The notes: a model not told the origin generated them from the sequence alone. Shown: positions 10,787 to 25,700, numbered from the stretch's first letter. The stretch is 64,000 nucleotides of DNA from Atopsyche davidsoni (GCA_022113835.1 JAILWY010000019.1:434001-498000), one strand, 5' to 3'. Made by a program: numbers and translations.

Positions 10787-13700
10787 ATGTCGGAGCGAGT
10801 CTGGTGGGCGGCGCTGCTGCTCCTGGCGGCGAGGGCGTCGGGGGAGATCCTCACCCCTCCCTACTTCAACCTGGCCGCGGGGCGGAACATCACCGCCACC
10901 GCCACCTGCGGAGACGAAGGAAGAGAACTATACTGCAAGCTCGTGGGCGCCAACGCCGAGAATGATGACACCGTGAACGTCATCCAAGGACAAGCAAGTT
11001 ACCCCTTTGTTACCACCCGAACCCTCTTTCGTGCCCAGCAGTGGCATGCGGTCAAAAGGCTTCGCTTGACCTAAAATATTTTGTATAGAAATAAAATTAA
11101 ATGTTTCAGCATTTTTAAACATTTTTTTCATTAATTTATTTAAATTTACAACGGACTGGTATATAATATACTCACGATCCAAACCTAAACTCACTTTTGT
11201 TTTTTTCATCAGTGGCGTGCGGTTCGCATAGCATTGCATGACCTGAAATATTTTTCAAAAAAATTGATGTTTAAGGATTTTTAAACATTATTTTTATCAA
11301 CATACTCACGTTGAAATCTATAACAATATTTAATTACGAACTTACTTAACTTTAAATAAACAAAATACTTGCTTATATTTTAAACTCAATGCAAGCCACT
11401 GATTGCAAAATTAAATTAAGCTGAGGTTTTTTTTCTAATTTTCTTTGGTAGGGCCACTCAACATATATTTTCTTCAATTCAAAAATTAAAAGTATATTAA
11501 ATGTAGTATTGAATCGAACTACTATATCTTTAAGGACGGTTAGAATATTTTTTCCAAACTCAGCCGATAAAAAAAAATTATGCGAGCGCACATGTCTACA
11601 GATTGTTGTAATGCAATTTTTTTATAAGTATATCGTATTCAAGTTTCATTTCAATTTTAATTTTTCTGAACATTTCTAGTTGAATGTAAAATCTGAAAAA
11701 ATAATTAAAAACAAGAGCAACTAGGGCTGGCACAGCTTAGAAAATTTATAAATATACATGTATGTGTGTGTAAGTATTGCTCTAAATTAACTTAACTGTA
11801 CTTAATTCAACTATTTAAAATTGATTAAAACCAATCTCAATCTTCATTGAGCAAGTCATAACGTACAATGTTTAAACCATTTAATTTCACGGGTCAGACG
11901 ATGTTCAAAAAAATGATCTACAATCAAAAACATTCGCATTTTAGGTGTACCAATAATAAATATATTTTATTTATATAAGCCAAAATCTTGTGGTTTGGTT
12001 TTTTACAACTGTGATAAAAAGTTGGGTCACGACCCTGGATATAGTCTACGACTTCCCAACTAAACTTTGATCCCCCTATCTCAATAACATACTATCAAAT
12101 TTAGTTCACTTCGATAGGACGCCATTGTCTAACTTAAATAAAATAACATTTTAAAACACAAGGATGCGAGCGATTGCGTCATGCGGCCTGCCACGTGTTA
12201 TAATTCTTCCTAATGTGGAAGCTTACGATTTGTAACCAAAAGCTTATTTTATTTTAATCAAATCAGTGGCGCGCAATCCACACAAGCCAAAAAATGCTGA
12301 ACCCTGATAAATATATATCTTCATGAAAATGTATGCCTGATGTATACACAATGCACTCGCCATGTGATATTTTACATAATTTTTGTTTACAATAATTCAC
12401 ATGTATGTAAACACATTGTATACATAAAATTATACATATATATTTATAAATCAATATTACAATGTCACACTTAGTCATCACCTCATCCGGCAAAACTATG
12501 CTAAATAATCAGTCAGCACCCGTGATAACCTTCTTTGGTGGTGTTCTCCAAATAAACTAACTACACGAGCATGTATTAACTGTACCGATCTTGAAAAACT
12601 CAATATTTTACTAAATATTTGATTTTAATTTCAATATACGATAACTTAGTTGGGTTTTCATTTTTGTTAAAAGCAATGCCCTTAATTCCCGAATACCAAA
12701 TAGTCAACAGATTTCTTCCTTGTATATAGCAGACATGTGCATTTCGGTGGTCTTCAAAAGCCAAAAGATGTGCGTTCCCCGGAGCACACATCTGTATAAC
12801 ACATGTCTTGTTATTATCTCAAAAGGTCGCTCCTGCAAACTCCTGACAAAGCCTCTCTTATAAAAGCATCTTCATGAAGTTTTAAATTTGAACCGCTTGA
12901 ATTATATTTCCTACAATTTGTAAACGTTTAGCCTAATGTTATCGTTTTAACATAACGCAATTATTTATTTTCTTTTACAAATAGACATCGGTTTAAATTA
13001 CGCAATATTTCAAATGTGTTGGGGTTCATAACAATCGCATGCATAGTAACTAAAGTAAGACCACTATTATTTTGTATTCATCACTTTTAGGGTGATATGT
13101 GATCCAGCGGTGAGTCACTCAAGAGAAACGGACATAACTCAAGTTTGTTTTATTAGGTATGCGACTACTGCGATATGAAAGGGGCTGGGAAGATGCACCC
13201 CCCGGAGAATGCTGTGGACGGGATGGAGACCTGGTGGCAGAGCCCACCCCTCTCCAGAGGCATGAAGTACAACGAAGTCAACCTCACCATCGACCTTGGA
13301 CAGGTAAGTTCATCCACTTTGGTTGTTTTTACGTCTTTCATAGGCTTCAGCGTCAAGGTAGGTTCTTGAACTCTTTCAAAAAATATTAAGGTGGGTTTTC
13401 TCATTGTCATTTCAACTGTAAAAAGTGCTTATTTGGCGTATCAAAAATATTCAATGGAAGTATAAAAATGTATATTTCTATGGAAAACTATCAATTGAAA
13501 ATATCTACCGGCATTTTTATATTCAGCAGTATTTTTAAGGGTTGAAAATTGTGAATCTTAAACATATCAGTAAATAGCAAAAGTTCATAAATTTATTTAT
13601 CACGCCTCACATTATTTTATCATTCTTACTTTGTTATTGCTAAATAAAATATTAACCTAGATCTCTCTAACGCGTAATTATGGGTTGACCTATATCATCA

Positions 13701-16700
13701 TCTTAATATCAGCCAGAGTCGGGAGATGACTGGATAAAGGCCTCCGTGTGACATTCCACACAGCCTCGCATTCTTCGCGGTTGTTATTACAATAACAATA
13801 AAACACAACCAAAATATTTTTAAGTGTCATTTTTCCCCAGAGCATGCGATATCTTGCAATATTACTTTTCTGTTAAATTGTGTATTTTATTGTTTTATAT
13901 TTAATTGCGTATCGTACTCTTTTGTTTACCAATTAAATTAACCATTCTTATTTTTTTACTATTTATTAATTTATTTTGAGTGCGTTTTTATTTTAATTAG
14001 CTGGCGAATGCACGAACGGGAGCACATTCAGTTTCATGTTTGCTTGCATATAGATATTCTTTCAAGTGTTCATCCTTTCGCCAATTGTTGTTATTTTTAT
14101 TGTTCTTCTAGACTTCGCCATTTTGTAAACTGTGTTTGCGCGCGTTCTTCCACATTTCATCCACTGTAACATTTCGATGGGCGGGTGCAAATTATTTTTA
14201 TTTCAAACAGTATATCATTTTTTTCATAACATTTAATTTCATCCCATACCAATCAGCATATCGATGCATCGACCACAGCTAAAAAAATTGTTGGCAGATG
14301 CTGCATCGCTGGCAGACTTGCACTGCAACACAAACGATTGCTGTCGATGTGTCTAAAGAAAAGCACTGCGTCCATAAGAGCTAGCACAAGTAATATTATC
14401 CTAAATCAGAGTATTTAACTTTTGTGTTGAAAGATTTACAAATTTTGAATAATCTATTTGTTGCGATATTTCGTCCGCAAACAAATTCATAACATGTCTA
14501 TCTTTAAATTGAACTAATCCAAAATGTGATTATCTCCAAATTGAAAAATAAACAAATGTAAAATTAACAAGAAAACCAAAATTTAATGAATATGTAAAAG
14601 CATTGTCGACATTCATTATATTTATTTAAGAAAACACTTTGTCGATTATCAATATTCATTTTTTTGTTACACATGTATAAAGCGAGTGAGGTTTCTTTAC
14701 TAGGGTTTTCTTTATTATAGTACTAAATACTTACTAGGCACAACTTCTAAAAAATAAGTTTCCAAAATAATCGCTCGACAAAAAGACATGCTAATTGTGG
14801 TGGCGATCTGGGAAAATTATTAAGTGCGCACATAGATACTAAGAAAGCACAACATGACTTTACATAACACGTAAAGTCGTAAAGTAAAGTCATTTGGTTT
14901 CATTCGGTACAGGGTTTTGTGCTTTTGTGTCATGCAAGCTGGAGCGTTGAGTTCTGCTTGGACTGATATGTTCTATTTTAGTGAACATCACGGTTCTGTT
15001 TTAGATATTATATGAGAGGGGTTAGCTTGAACTCCTCAGTCAAAGACCTCTTAATACCAACACTGGTGGTGAGGAGAAAACGGTTCTAAATAACATACCG
15101 CAGGCTTCAAAAATAATCAGTTTCAGACTGAGATGATTTTTAACCATTTCAATAATTATATTTAATTTTCAATACTAGCTGCAAATAAACTAATGACAAA
15201 CTCTTATAAAGCACAACCATCTGACATTCCGCAATTGAATTTTAATGATTGAGTCATATAATTATGTCTGCATCTGCGTGTTTTTTTTTTTTAAGAAAAA
15301 GAAATCGATTATTGCCTAGATAAGTTTTGGTATTTTTAATATATTTTTCAAGAACCTCTAGAGCAAATATAAGAGTCCCAGGATCATGAAGCAAAAAAAC
15401 TTCTTGCGTCATGGATTGCGATTTATAAAAGTATTTGACCTGCAAAATATATATTTAAAAAAACCAGACGCATCCTAGCCACTGAGAAGGAATTCAAACA
15501 TGCGAAGTGGTATTTTTCGAGATCCTATTATGTGTAAAAAACAACGAACCTCCGAAACCATCCAAACTTTTAGGTTCCAGGAAAGACAGTAACTCTCATC
15601 CACGGCAGTCATTAGTATCGCCAATGGTCAAGTTGTTAAATAAAAAAAACACACTAACAAATAATTATACTGAAGACGACTCACTGGATAGCATAGAAAA
15701 CCATTGAATGTATTAATTATTGTATTATATTTATATATATATATATTTATCGTGTAAATTAAAACAAACAATTGAAGTATATATAATGATACAACAATCG
15801 TGAGCTTTAATCGGTTTAATGTGAACACTTTGCAAAGTGATAAGTAAATAATTTATTTTTTAATTTTATCAAAAACAGAATTTATTTGACACGAAAGGGG
15901 CAGAAGAGTTAAAGATTAAAAGATGGCTGAGGAATTTTAACCAGTGCAACATCCGGTAATCATTCATGTTTTAAAATATACTTAACGTAACGGCTAACGG
16001 CTATAATGATAATTTTTTTCAATGATATCATAAACGTATACCATTTTTGCACCCATTAAAACATGTTAATCTACTGAAATAAATGCATGCTGTAATTTGG
16101 AGAATGTTATCCAGAATATTTACATATTATTTTTTTATCTTATAGATTCATTACATATTTCTACGAACATACTATATTACTATAAAATATATATCATTCT
16201 AGTGATCTAGTCATAGAATTATTATATCTATTTTCACAAAACATATTTGTAACGTTATATCATTGTGATCAATTCATGAATATGGACTAACTTATAAGTA
16301 ATTTGAAAAAAAAAGTTGTTTTACTACATCCCACAAACGGGATTATTGTGGATACACTTTGTTCAAAATAATAAAAAAATATATACTAACTTTTCCATTA
16401 AATTTTACATAGATTCTCAGATTTTTAAAACACAGCTCGACTTATCTTTTGTGCAAATTTGGTGATTCCTCACTAAACCAACAAAACCTCGCAAACAAGC
16501 TCATATCTTTCTAAAGACAACTTCAAATACTCCTCCGTTCTCGGAACGTCGCCGAGGTGCCTCATCACGAGGGAGACCAATCCAGGAATCTTCAAACCAG
16601 ATTGGATGGACAGGACTCATTGATAAATTGACTTCACTAACCTACCTTGGATTTTTTACTCAAAAACCACATGCAACACAGCTTTGGAGTACAATAAGCA

Positions 16701-19700
16701 GTAAGCGGCATGCGATCAACACAATCAAACACTGCTTGTCCTGAAATATAATTACGGCTATTTAAAATTAAGAGAAATTATTTTATTGCAAAATCATTAT
16801 TTTCTTATAATTTATAAAATAAGCTGGTTTCATAATTTTTTTAACAAACTGTACGCCACTGATATTGGGGTATATATCTGTGCTATCAGCGTATCAACAA
16901 TACTTCGTAAAATCTTTATAAGGTATGAAGTTTTTTAATATATAAATAGTCGAGTATATTCGCATATAATTTTAAATTGATTGTGGATAAAAAACGGATA
17001 TATTCAGACTATATTGATAATAATAAGAGTTTTAGGTAACTAGGTAACCCTTGGGAGCCAGTTGAAACCATTTATCCGTGTTATATTCTCAACTCTTTTT
17101 AATTAACATATAGCATTTTAACTCAATTGAGTTTCTTTAGAGCGATAAGGTTTCTCGGACAGGGTTGTCCACTTTCTACTTGGCGAAAATATTTGCAAAT
17201 TTCCAAAAACGCTTCGATGCACATGGCATTTAGAGAAACTTCGCCGACCTTTTGTTTGCCGCGTGTTTATGTTATCGCTAGCATTCAATACAAATGTCAT
17301 GAAGGAATCTTCTGTTTACTTATTTATTTGTAGACATGGCGAAAATTGGGTGGACGCCTGGCGATCCAGATAGCTTATTTTAATTTAGGAAAATTACTAA
17401 TTAATACAGAGTAATTTGCTACAAAAGAACTCCTGACCTGTGAGATTTGTTTATCTTGTTCTTTGCATAAATGTAAACTGAGTTGCCTTGCCGCTGAAGT
17501 GACAGCACGTCACTTAAATCACACTCTGAGATAGAAAGTCTTACAACTCATCGTTAAAAACTTATCGTTTTGCATGCAAAACGAAAAAATAACGATATTA
17601 AAAAAAAACTCATATTTTTGAGTTTGAAAATGAAGAATGAAAGGTATAATATAGAATAGCCATTTTCTGCAAAAGCGCTCAACGACTAATCTTCTGACTT
17701 CAATATCTAATATGTAGTGATACAGACTAACACAAGCTGACATTTACTAGCGAGCATATCATCGCTTGTGTGGCACTTTTCTCGGCGGATGTTTACACAA
17801 ATACTCATTATTTTAACATTTAATGTTATTAATAGTATACCACAGCCACGCGATAAAAGTAGCAATGGATCAACTTCACCATGCGACAAGTATATTGTAT
17901 TCTTCAGTAGCGTGCGTAGAAGGGTGAGGGTGATGGGGGTGGCACATATTTTCGAGCGGCATTTACTTATATTTTTGTCTAAATAATTTAAAAAAATAGG
18001 TAATAATAGATAAAAAAATCTCTGCAAATTCGGGTCCGTCCCGGCGTCAAAAGCACTGCTTATCCTTATATAAGAATACTCATAGTCAGCATATACGCTG
18101 CCTAATAATCATGCAAACTTTTAATCAGAAATAGGTTTTGACGCTATCAGCTTTATTAAAACTGAACGGTTTTAACAGACTCAAACGTAGTCTTTCTTCA
18201 GTCTGTTTTATCGTATGGATACAATCAAAATTTCATACATTCGCAAACAGCCCGTGCAGACAAATTGCTGGATGAGCTCATTAGGACTTCCCTCGATCAA
18301 AGCAACGACAGAGGCTCACATATAATAACATTATCTGGAGCGGAAACAGCTGCGCTATCTGCAATGGCTATCTGCGCGGACGGCGGGGGCGAGAGCTCCG
18401 CTATCAGGGCCGCGCCCGCCTGCAGGCCAGGCTGAGGACCCCAGAGCTGACGCAGACGTTGCACTCTAGACCCTCACGTCGAGATACTATTATCAGTCAC
18501 ATAAAAATGACGGACCGCTATTGAAGGCCGATTCACTGTAAGACAGTGAATATTATTGGCGGCATGACAGCACGCTCTATCCTGAATGCCGCATCCGTTG
18601 CTGGTGTAAGTAAAGCTCCCTGCACACGCTGCACCACAACCGAGCAGTGATTAGCTAATGACGTCAACTTATGCAATATTATCTTTAATTATCTTTTAAT
18701 CACCGTTCGGCTGTCGGTTGTGTCGTAACGTGTCTAGACAGCTTTATCATGGTTGAAGATCCCGGAAAAACTGTAAAGCAAGCACTGCGAGTTTTTATAA
18801 GTAAAATCGTGATTGAAATTGCAATTTTTTTAATATAGTTGTATTGTTAAAAACCTTTCGATCAAAAATAAACGGTCTAACCACTGAGCCAACAACCAAC
18901 CACTGTGAATAATTCTGTGTAAAATACCTCCGCTACAATTTTATTGTTCTTTGAATTATCTCTGCTTTATGCATTGTTGAATATGTGTTTACTCACTAAA
19001 TATATAAATGCAATAAATATTTTCATCAAAGATTATTGATAAGTATCTGATAAGCAATATGTACGTTTTTTTAACAGTGCACCAGGCCGTGATAGTCGTG
19101 GGGAGGGGGGGGGGTAGAATCCTACCTCACAGGAAAAAAAAAGTTTCATGAATAAAGCTATTATCTAAAAACAAATTATTTTTACCATTACAGGAATTTC
19201 ATGTGGCTTACGTGTTCGTGCGGATGGGAAATTCTCCTCGGCCTGGATTGTGGGCTTTGGAAAAATCATCGGATTATGGAAAAACATACAAACCTTGGCA
19301 ATACTTTTCAGACTCTACAAGGTATAACAATAAATTAAATAATTCATATTTTTTCTCATATACAAATATAAGTAACATTAACTATTTTTTTTTAAATATT
19401 TTTTAATCATTTCTTTATTTCTATGTTATATTAGAAAGAAAACGAAATTAAATAAAATATTTTTAAATTTCAGTGATTGTGAAACATATTTTGGAAAAGA
19501 GAGTTTGTTAAAAATTACTAGAGATGATTCGGTTATCTGCAGCACTGAATATTCGAAGATTGTACCACTGGAAGGAGGGGAAGTAAGTAAATATTATATT
19601 TAAATATATACAATTCTATACATATTCTATTACATACATATGAATTTACAAAAAGATATTTTTTTCAACTAGATTCCAATTTCCCTACTTACCGATCGCC

Positions 19701-22700
19701 CGTCTGCAAACATGTACTTTAACTCATCAGTTTTGCAAGAGTGGACTCGTGCGACTAATGTCAGACTACGATTACTAAGAACCAAGAATCTACTTGGACA
19801 TCTCATGTTTGTTGCCAGACAAGATCCCACCGTCACCAGAAGGGTAATTAATAACCAAACTTACGTATTCATTATAAACTTACATTATCATTTTAAAATT
19901 CTGTTTCATTTTTGGCATAAAATCTAAGTTTGAGCACCTTTTAGCAGTTTTTAAATAACTTTAACTTTTTAATTATTTTACAAGTATAACTACTTTTAAC
20001 TTTCAGTACTTTTATTCTATCAAAGATGTGAGTATTGGAGGCAGATGTATGTGCAACGGACATGCTGACACTTGTGATATTCCGGATGCTGTAAACCAAA
20101 ACAAGTTGCTCTGTAGATGTCAACATAACACTTGTGGCCCACAATGTGCCCAATGCTGTCATGGATTTGAACAAAAAGCTTGGAGGCAATCCCAAGTCTG
20201 GCAAAAGTTTGTCTGTGAATGTAAGATAATTTAATGTTTTAAATATTTCCTTTACTAGTTTTGTATAGTGTATATTGAGTAGTTGTTGCGTTCAGGGGTT
20301 GTACGAGAGAGAGAACGATCACTAACGCATCGTGTTATTTATAGTGTGCTTTATCCCGGAGGTGAACGGTCACTATTGTATTTCCAGTTGACGTGCCATA
20401 GATCCCCTTCATGGTTTGTAGCTACAGTGTATCTTCTTCATCGAGTGCCTCTCAGAGAAGGTTTGCAACCACTTCACTGAGTATATACTCATGCTGAGCT
20501 AGTGTTCATGGTTTTCTAAGGGGAAAATAGTGTAGTGGGTCCCCGGATCCTTCTACACCGCAGTTTTATATTGAATGGAAAAGTCTGTGTGTTGCTGCTG
20601 CCCAATAGCATTATTATATCCTTAATCCTTTCCTTTCAAAGCCCTGGCGTTTAGATCTGATATTCCTTCTGCAGCAAGCTACAGAAACAATAACTGGAGC
20701 CCCCCCACCTCGACAAGGTACTTCCAGAGCACATCTCTCCACAATCATTCCAAGTCCACTACTCCATTACCGATCCTTTACACATGTTCAGGGTACAGAA
20801 TAGCAGCCATATACTAGCAACAAAATGGGAAGAACGGGGAGATGTAGCTACAGTGTATAAATATATATATTGCATTTTGCAGCTTGCAACTGTTTCAACC
20901 ACTCCAATGAATGTTCCTATGATGCTGATATTGATGCCCAAGGACTTTCATTAGACATCCATGGAAATTACGAAGGAGGTGGTATCTGTAAAAACTGTCA
21001 GCACAATACAGAAGGCATTAATTGTAACAGGTGTAAATCTAAATTCTATCGTCCCTATGGTAAACATTTGAACGAAACAGATGTCTGTAGTGGTAAGAAG
21101 AATCCTATAAATAAATATATAATTTTAAAGGTTAAAATACACATAAAAAACCACTTATACTTATTTCTCACATAACGTTTATAGCCTGCAACTGTAACGT
21201 TCACTATTCTACTGGTAATTGTGCGGATGGTAGTGGACAGTGTGAATGCCGTAAGGAATTTCAGGAACCGCACTGCAAAACTTGCAGCTATGGATATTTT
21301 GACTATCCCAACTGCAAGCCATGTACATGTAATCTAAATGGAACAAGAGGAGACCACTGTGAACCTAGCAATGATAGAGTAAGCTCATTTAAAAATACAT
21401 AAAAGTATTTGTTTATTACTAGAAACAAATATTTTATTATTTTTTTGTAGTGTCCATGCAAAGATAACTACCAAGGACTGTATTGTGAACAATGTGCAGA
21501 TGGATTCTATAACTTTCCCGAATGCAAAGGTATGAAATAACTTGAAAATACTCTTTCAAATATATATTGTTTGTTTATTTCAACTACAAAATTGTTTTCA
21601 GAATGCTCCTGTAACTCTCTTGGTGCTTATACACCTACATGTGACCAACAAAGTGGCAATTGTACTTGCAAAAGTAACTTCGGTGGGAGGACATGTGACC
21701 GATGTGAAGCGGGATATTACAGCTATCCAGCCTGCAACTGTAAATAAGTGCATAGTGATATTTGTATTTGTAATTAGAGAATTGCCAACACCTAATTTAA
21801 ATTATAATTACAGTTTGCAATTGTGACACCAGCGGTACTCTGAAGTCCATTTGTAATTCTACAACAGGAAGTTGCTTGTGTAAGGAAGGTTTTGGGGGAT
21901 CTCGATGTGACCAGTGCTTACCAAGGTAATTATTTTATGAAGCTAAAAGCATATGAGTCTAAGCTGTAAGAACAGATACAAATTCCTTTATATAGATCTT
22001 TAAGTTAGTAAATTCACATTATTTTGAGTAACTCTGTATTTGTTGATACTAAAATATTTATATAAGTCGGTATAATTATTAGCCAGAAAATTATGAACAT
22101 ATGTTTTCTTCTTAATTTCCAGTTACTATAGTGAACTCCAACAGAGGGATAGGGTTTGCGTTGAGTGTAAGTGTTCCACAATAGGCTCAACCACAACAAG
22201 CTGCGATGCCACTGGAAAATGTACCTGCTTGGATAATTTTGCTGGAAAACAATGCGACCAATGCTCCCCAGGATACTATAACTATCCTGAGTGTCTTTGT
22301 AAGAACTTAAGCTTAAAGATCAACCTTATTAAATTACATTTATTTCGTAAAGAAAATAATAATAAAACATAAAAATAATTTTTTTTTTTTACTTACTGAG
22401 TTATTGTTTTATTTTTTAGCCTGTAATTGCGATTCATTTGGTTCAATTGGAGTAACCTGCGACAAAGATGGGCAATGTCAATGCAAAAATAATTTTGATC
22501 AAGCTCAGTGCAATACTTGCAAAGATGGCTTTTACAATTTTCCCGCTTGCGAAGAGTGCAACTGTGATCCAGTAGGAGTAATTGCATCATTTGAAGGTGA
22601 TTTCCTAAATCCTTAATAAACATATAATAGTTTCTAGTACATAGATAATACATGTATTTTTAAACAATATTGTATTTTTATCTAATTGTATAAATAAAAA

Positions 22701-25700
22701 AGGTTGCGGATCTGTTCCTGAGGGTCATTTATGTGAGTGCAAAGAACGAGTACAAGGAAGGATTTGCAATGAATGTAAAGACCTATACTGGAATCTTAAG
22801 CAATATAATGTTGAAGGATGTGAAGGTTAGTAATATTTTTATATATTTCAAATAAAATTAAAGTTATTAATCTAATTAACTTTAAAAACCATGATCAAAT
22901 ACAGAAAGATATTTTTTTTTTTGTAAGGGATATATATTGTATTTAATTTTTTCAGGGTGTAATTGTCATCTTCCCGGAACCCAAGGCGGTATTGGTGTCT
23001 GTAATACAAAATCCGGACAATGTGCTTGTAAATATTCTGTTGGAGATAGAGACTGTGGTGAATGCAAGGATGGGTCATTTAACTTAACCGAGGAAAACAT
23101 TTTTGGCTGCACAAGTAAGTGATATATATATAATTCAGTCAAAATTCAATGAAACTTTACAGTCTTTAAATAATTATATTTTTTATTTAGATTGTGGGTG
23201 TGATGTTGGTGGATCTGTCAATAACAATTGCGACAAGGAAACAGGACAATGTACTTGCAGACCCCGCATAGAAGGCTTAAAATGCAACAAGCCTCTTCAA
23301 GCACACTACTTTCCTACTTTACACCAGTATCAATATGAAGCAGAAGATGCAACTACACCAGCAGGAAAAATGAGATACGGTTTCTCTGAGAAAGATTTCC
23401 CAGGATTTTCGTCAAAAGGATATGCTGTCTTTTCACTCCTTCAGGTTGCTGATAATATTCTCATAAATCCCTATCTAAAATTTTTAAATTATGGCAAATG
23501 TTTTATAACATTTTATGTTTCAGAATGAAATTATTCAAACTCTTCATATAAATAAACCATCTGTATACAGAATGGTAATGCGCTATGTCAATCCTGGCCT
23601 TGATTCAATTATTGCAAACATTATTATTACTCCAGACAACCCAAGTGACAATGAACAAAAGTAATTATCTATATATAGATATAAAACCTTAAAATATATT
23701 AAATAACATTAACCTATATTTGTGAATAAAATAAACATTCATTCCAATTGTTATTTTTAGGTTTGATATATTACTTAAACCGACAATGCATCCACAGTTT
23801 GTGAGTGTTGTAGGAGCTCAAGGAGTAACCCTCGTGATGAATCCAGGAATATGGGCTGTTAATATCAAATCAGACAAGAGCCTCTTTTTGGTAAACTACT
23901 TGTTTCACTTTTTATTTCAATAAAACTTAATTTTACTACCTCAAGAAGATGAGCTACTTAAAGCAAACAATTATTAAATAATACATGTACATATTTTTAG
24001 GACTACTTTGCATTAGTACCAGCTGCATATTATGAAGCTACTATTTTAACACAATCAATTGACAATGTATGTACAATTGGAGATAAAGGATTATGTCGTC
24101 ACTTTGGTTATCCCAATATAACACCATTTGATTCTGTGCAAGGAGCGGGAGGTTTTACTCCCAGAGATGGTGAAAGATCCCATTTAATGGAATTTATAAC
24201 GTATCATCAAGTGAGTTTATTTCAGTTATATTTAGTAATTATTAGAAACTTTAAAAAAACACTCTCAAAGAAAATAATTCAGAATATATTCATAATGATA
24301 AAATATTTTCAGCAATTGGTAGAATTAGATGAACCTGAAATACCATTGATCAACCAAAAACAGGAAGAACTACTTCTTGATCTGATGGTTAGCAAGACAG
24401 GACCACACGTCATGCTCATTGAATATGTAACCCCTATACAAAACCAAGAAATGGATGGTGGAAAAATCACTGTAACTGCCAGAGGAAAGGTTAGCCAGGA
24501 AGGTGCTAAAGTTAATTTTAACAATTGTCCCTACACAACTATATGCCGACAAGTTTTGACCGATGAAAATTCAAAAGTGCAAGTCTTCAATATTCAAGAC
24601 AATTTTGTTAAATTATCACTTAAGGTAATCATCTATTTATTTTTATGGGGAAAAGGTACTATTATATTATAAAGATGTAGTGCTTATAATGTTACTATTT
24701 ATTTGCCATCTTTGATATTTGCAGGGTGATTCTAAGACATCGGTAGGAATTAAATCTGTTGTAGTCATTCCATATCAACAGTGGCACCTAAACTATGTAA
24801 ATCCTCAACCTGTGTGTGTCAGAAAAAATGGGAAATGCTTACAGACAGACTTTCCTATAGCACCTGACTCTAAGAAGGTGCGAAACTTCAATACTCATAC
24901 ACAAATCCAATATTCATAAATAAAAATGAAAACACGTATCAAGATATTTGAAATGTTTATTTTATAAATTATATTTCTCAAATGGTTTGTTTTTCAAAAG
25001 GTTGAATTTGAATCTGAACCAGAAACTATTTCAACTGTGCGTCCATGGAATATTTATGATAATAACACCAATCTTGTATACTTGAACCCTGAATCAACCC
25101 ATGTAGATGTTAACTCCAAGGTTCCATTTCCTGGACAATATGTGTTTATCGTCCATTATTATCAGCCAGATTTTCCAGGTAAATAATTAAAAAGACTAAT
25201 AATTTATCAAAAATATTGTTTTTTTAAAAACGAGTGCTAAAATAAACTATTCAATCCATTCGCAGAATCCAATATGGAAGTATTGATACAAAATGGTCAA
25301 ATTTATCAAGCAAAACTTACAACAAAACATTGCCCATTAAATGCTGGATGTAGGTCCGTAGTGCAAGCTCAAGATGGAAACAATCGGTTTACTCTCAATG
25401 AAAACTTTTTATTGACTCTAAGGGTAAGAATTGACTATTCTCTGTGAGGTTGAGTGGTTCACTTAGCCATATAACATTTTATTCATTTGAATCATATTAA
25501 AATAATCATTTTTTTACAATAGGATACAGCCGGGCAAGGTGTTTGGCTTGATTATTTACTTATTGTCCCAGCGGACCAATATACAGAGTCTCTTTTAAAA
25601 GAGAATCGTCTGGACCAAACCAGAGAGTTCATTTCAACTTGCGGAAGCAATCACTTCTTTGTAAATGTTTCAAGTGAAGGTCGGCTATCTCAAAAAGTGT

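Larger units (their letters stand above)
13304..19193 (+). other. LanA intron 2, 5.9 kb
   Basis: The donor is CAG|GTAAGT at 13304 and the acceptor TTACAG at 19188-19193. The intron holds a possible retroposon tail (13696-13790), a CAGTGGC-type MITE (16699-16861), a GC-rich CpG-rich patch (18338-18485) and a MITE with TAAAGCT ends (18611-18746). No exon-like coding segment for a laminin or another gene was seen. Short open frames here are unsupported. Confidence 0.75.
10787..20220 (+). other. LanA: LanA exons 1-6: signal peptide and LN (domain VI)
   Basis: Exons 10787-10993, 13157-13303, 19194-19321, 19474-19582, 19673-19843 and 20007-20220 encode residues 1 to about 325. Landmarks of the laminin N-terminal domain are [102 protein letters not shown] and [19 protein letters not shown]. 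This domain drives laminin network assembly. The last exon already enters the first LE module ([12 protein letters not shown]). Introns 1 (2.2 kb) and 2 (5.9 kb) are the two largest of the gene. Confidence 0.93.
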
